Shown here: piece by piece, positions 5,071-7,066 of the stretch | Position numbering within the stretch: position 1 is the first letter of the stretch | How the letters are laid out: each line of letters begins with the position of its first letter | Source of the DNA: Candidatus Woesearchaeota archaeon | Lineage (GTDB): Archaea > Nanobdellota > Nanobdellia > Woesearchaeales > 21-14-0-10-32-9 | Length of the DNA: 7,066 bases | NCBI GenBank assembly: GCA_007117145.1 | Contig: SKHC01000058.1 | Location: 1-7,066 of the forward strand | Reading direction: 5' to 3' | Program-made: the position numbers and the translations under genes | Notes under the pieces: generated by a model | What the model was told of the DNA's origin: nothing | Databases searched by the model: none | Seen by the model: only the letters and a program-made list of their open reading frames with translations

Positions 5071-5999
5071 TTCTCAACTAATTGTTTAACTAGCATCGTA
5101 GCATAACAACCTTTTGGCAAAAAGAATTCTAAGTAAATTACATCTTTATCTAAGTACTCGCATTTTAAATTCTGGTAATCAATGTATAGCTCTCTGTTTG
5201 TACCTTCAGCACTTAAATCAGGTATTTGTCTTATTATAAAACTTCTAAAATCTAACTGTTCTTCCTCTAACACTTGACTGATAATTGGCTCTAAATCCCC
5301 AGGTATTTCTACTCCGAACCCGATTATCGGTATTTGTCTTTGCTTTGAATTAGGATTTTGTTTTAGGTATAACTCAACAGTTTTATTCCATAGATAACTT
5401 TGATACGCATGAACGTATAGCAAAAGCATTTTTGGCTGTATTTGTCTTAGAGAATTAACGTAGTCATTTGGATTTTTATCTAACACTTTAATTAAATGAC
5501 GTGCTTTTGACTCATCGAATTGCAATATTTTATCAACTGCTAATTTAAACTCTTTTTTTACTAAATGCCTTCCAATTATGTGGTTTTGGGTGCTGAATCT
5601 TTGTTCGTCAAAAAGATTTGGAGCTGGCTTTTCTTTAACTTTTAAGTTTTCAGCCTCTCGCATTGTTATCTTAAAATTGTTCCCTTCTAAATCGCCAAGA
5701 CTTACAGGACCTTTTGAAGTTCCAATTCGTTCTAATTCAATGTTTGGGTGTTCAAATTTAAAGTTTTGTGGAGCGTTTAATACACTTATGTACTGAGTTG
5801 TTATCGCTCTTCGATCTTTAAGTCCTGCGTAACTAATATTTTTTATTTGAACTTTTAACTGCTTTGCAACTTCTGAAATCGCTCCAGGAGTCGTATAATC
5901 TGTTTTTTTAAGTTTGAAAATGGTGTATCTTCCTTCACTTAGCTCTCTTTTAAATACTTCATCAACAATGAAATCCTCAGGAAATTTTTTTAGAATCAT
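5052..5999 (-). CDS. truD: tRNA pseudouridine synthase TruD (Pus7 family), compact
   Basis: Converts uridine to pseudouridine, typically U13 in the D arm of certain tRNAs. The 315 residues carry the family motifs in order: FPEDFIVDEV at 6-15, YAGLKDRRAITTQ at 57-69 with catalytic Asp D62, PNLFDEQRF at 127-135 (normally PNYFGxQRF), HAYQSYLWN at 197-205, EGTNRELYI near 266 and the closing LPKGCYATMLVKQLV. Many archaeal homologues run past 400 residues; here the TRUD insertion after the SYLWN motif is short. The gene follows the unrecognised coiled-coil gene with a TAATG overlap, so its translation is probably coupled, and no Shine-Dalgarno site is visible. Its last five residues (GSSGI) and stop codon lie antisense within the tRNA-Phe gene; the stop is the complement of TCA in the T loop. 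That tRNA has C at position 13, so it is not an obvious U13 substrate. Confidence 0.94.
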   Translation of the reverse strand: MILKKFPEDFIVDEVFKRELSEGRYTIFKLKKTDYTTPGAISEVAKQLKVQIKNISYAGLKDRRAITTQYISVLNAPQNFKFEHPNIELERIGTSKGPVSLGDLEGNNFKITMREAENLKVKEKPAPNLFDEQRFSTQNHIIGRHLVKKEFKLAVDKILQFDESKARHLIKVLDKNPNDYVNSLRQIQPKMLLLYVHAYQSYLWNKTVELYLKQNPNSKQRQIPIIGFGVEIPGDLEPIISQVLEEEQLDFRSFIIRQIPDLSAEGTNRELYIDYQNLKCEYLDKDVIYLEFFLPKGCYATMLVKQLVENGSSGI

Positions 6000-7066
6000 T
6001 ATAACTTGTTTTTCTTCTTTGGAACTAAAAGAATTGTGCTTATAACTCTTATGTCTTGATGCCTTGGAATATACGTCTTTTGCTTTATGTGAACTCTTGC
6101 TTTGTTAAACACTTGATTTTGAATTTTTTCAACTCTTAACGTGTAATTCTTATTATGAGTGTCTATTCTTTTTTGAAAGACTTTGTTTTTGTTTTGAAGC
6201 TGAACTATTCTTTTCTCCCAGTACTTCATCTCTTTTGTTTTATTTGAAAGATTTGTTTTTGTCAAGAATTTTTTTATGTACCTTTTCGTCCTAGTTGCAA
6301 CTAACTTTGTTTTTAACTGTCTTATCTTCTTATTATTATCTTTTATTTTATCCTCGTAACTTGTAACGTACTTGCTTTTTGTGTTTTCAAGTTTTTCAAA
6401 TCTTGTCTTTGACATGTCTTTTAAGTACTTATGATTCTTATCTATGACTTTATCTTTATCTGTAGAAACAGCATCTGTTATCGTGCTTGAGAAAAGTTTT
6501 GTTTTACAGTCTACTCTAACCTCTCTCTTCGCATAATTAATTGTATCTTTAATGTTTCTTTTATGCCTTTCTACTTGAACATCATCAGGAACATATGTGG
6601 ACCAAGTAACTCTTCCAAGATAATTACCAACAGGTATTAACTTTGTTGACAGGTCAAATGTGAAAGGCCCTTGCATGCTAAACTTATATGTTTTATAGGG
6701 TTTTACTTCACATACAAGTCTTAGATGAGGAACGTATAGCGCAGATTTTGTCATCGCTATTTTGATTTGAGTTTCATCACTGTATTTTTTAACTTGTTTT
6801 ATTATGTCTGAGAGATTGTTATTTTTGTTTTCGAGCACGTGAGTTTTGTTTGTCTTGGTTTGAGTTTTAGTTCTGGTGTTTACTGAACGAGTTGTTTTTA
6901 TGTTTCTATTAATTTTAATTTCTCCATCTACTTTTGGAATGGTGTTTGGATTGTTTATCCAATTTATCTGAATTTCATTTAATGGACCTGAATGATACGT
7001 GTATGTCCACCTAGCTTTTATTATTTTATTTGTGTTTGAAATAGAATTGTTATAGACAAACATGCC
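5999..7066 (-). CDS. Unrecognised Lys/Thr-rich protein with long C-terminal coiled coil, probably 5'-partial
   Basis: I do not recognise this protein. The first ATG in view is at 7063 (354 residues), but the frame stays open to the window edge and the visible N-terminus looks like the middle of a beta-rich domain, so the true start may lie outside. Numbering from that Met: residues 1-55 have a beta-like pattern (RWTYTYHSG, EIQINWIN, VDGEIKIN); 56-74 are a Thr/Lys/Arg-rich linker; 95-165 are again beta-like, with aromatics and C118; C186 follows. From about 203 to 325 the chain is highly charged and helical, a probable coiled coil (KIKDNNKKIRQLKTKL, EKRIVQLQNKNKVFQKRI). It ends in a short hydrophobic strand (ISTILLV) and a lysine tail. 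No enzyme motif or membrane helix is visible. Its TAA overlaps the truD ATG by one base (TAATG). A surface or structural role is possible; nothing proves it. Confidence 0.75.
   Translation of the reverse strand, partial: GMFVYNNSISNTNKIIKARWTYTYHSGPLNEIQINWINNPNTIPKVDGEIKINRNIKTTRSVNTRTKTQTKTNKTHVLENKNNNLSDIIKQVKKYSDETQIKIAMTKSALYVPHLRLVCEVKPYKTYKFSMQGPFTFDLSTKLIPVGNYLGRVTWSTYVPDDVQVERHKRNIKDTINYAKREVRVDCKTKLFSSTITDAVSTDKDKVIDKNHKYLKDMSKTRFEKLENTKSKYVTSYEDKIKDNNKKIRQLKTKLVATRTKRYIKKFLTKTNLSNKTKEMKYWEKRIVQLQNKNKVFQKRIDTHNKNYTLRVEKIQNQVFNKARVHIKQKTYIPRHQDIRVISTILLVPKKKNKL

Noticed and set aside
5578..5796. Open frame of 72 codons on the plus strand
   Set aside because: It is antisense to the region of truD that encodes conserved motifs, and it has no start signals of its own.
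1..7066. CRISPR array, insertion sequence, att site or defence system
   Set aside because: I found no regularly spaced repeats, transposase motifs or terminal repeats. Apart from the unrecognised gene at 5999-7066, the window holds ordinary core genes. The tRNA 3' end shows no nearby duplicate that would mark an integrated element.

Overview
The window reads as a small, AT-rich, gene-dense archaeal genome, probably DPANN-like (Woesearchaeota, Pacearchaeota or Nanoarchaeota relatives); that lineage is an inference. Archaeal signs are TTTATATAA-type TATA boxes 26-27 bp upstream of gene starts, apparently leaderless first genes, a Sulfolobus-type single-OB SSB, a split transketolase and an archaeal-style TruD. 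No intergenic gap exceeds about 80 bp, neighbouring genes overlap repeatedly, and several proteins are shorter than usual for their families.

Layout. Bases 1-758 (minus): a short membrane protein (DUF1616-like, low confidence) overlaps a family 2 glycosyltransferase that runs off the left edge, a likely cell-surface glycan pair. Bases 840-2303 (plus): glycyl-tRNA synthetase. Bases 2306-4624 (minus): an operon of ribulose-phosphate-3-epimerase-like protein, transketolase N-terminal subunit and transketolase C-terminal subunit, the carbon-shuffling part of the non-oxidative pentose phosphate pathway; it converges on glyS with 2 bases between stop codons. Bases 4677-4961 (plus): an OB-fold single-stranded nucleic-acid-binding protein, divergent from the epimerase gene, with one symmetric TATA box apparently serving both. 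Bases 4997-5070 (plus): tRNA-Phe(GAA). Bases 5052-7066 (minus): an unrecognised lysine-rich coiled-coil protein, open at the right edge, followed by truD; the 3' end of truD runs antisense into the tRNA gene.

The genes join three themes: translation (glyS, tRNA-Phe, truD), sugar phosphates (rpe-like, split transketolase) and the cell envelope (glycosyltransferase plus membrane protein), with one DNA-binding protein. The most notable signals are regulatory and architectural. All five recognisable promoters place the TATA centre 26-27 bp from the first base of the coding sequence or mature tRNA. This predicts leaderless mRNAs and a tRNA made with little or no 5' leader, as described for Nanoarchaeum equitans, which lacks RNase P. 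The main unknown protein is the coiled-coil protein at 5999-7066.
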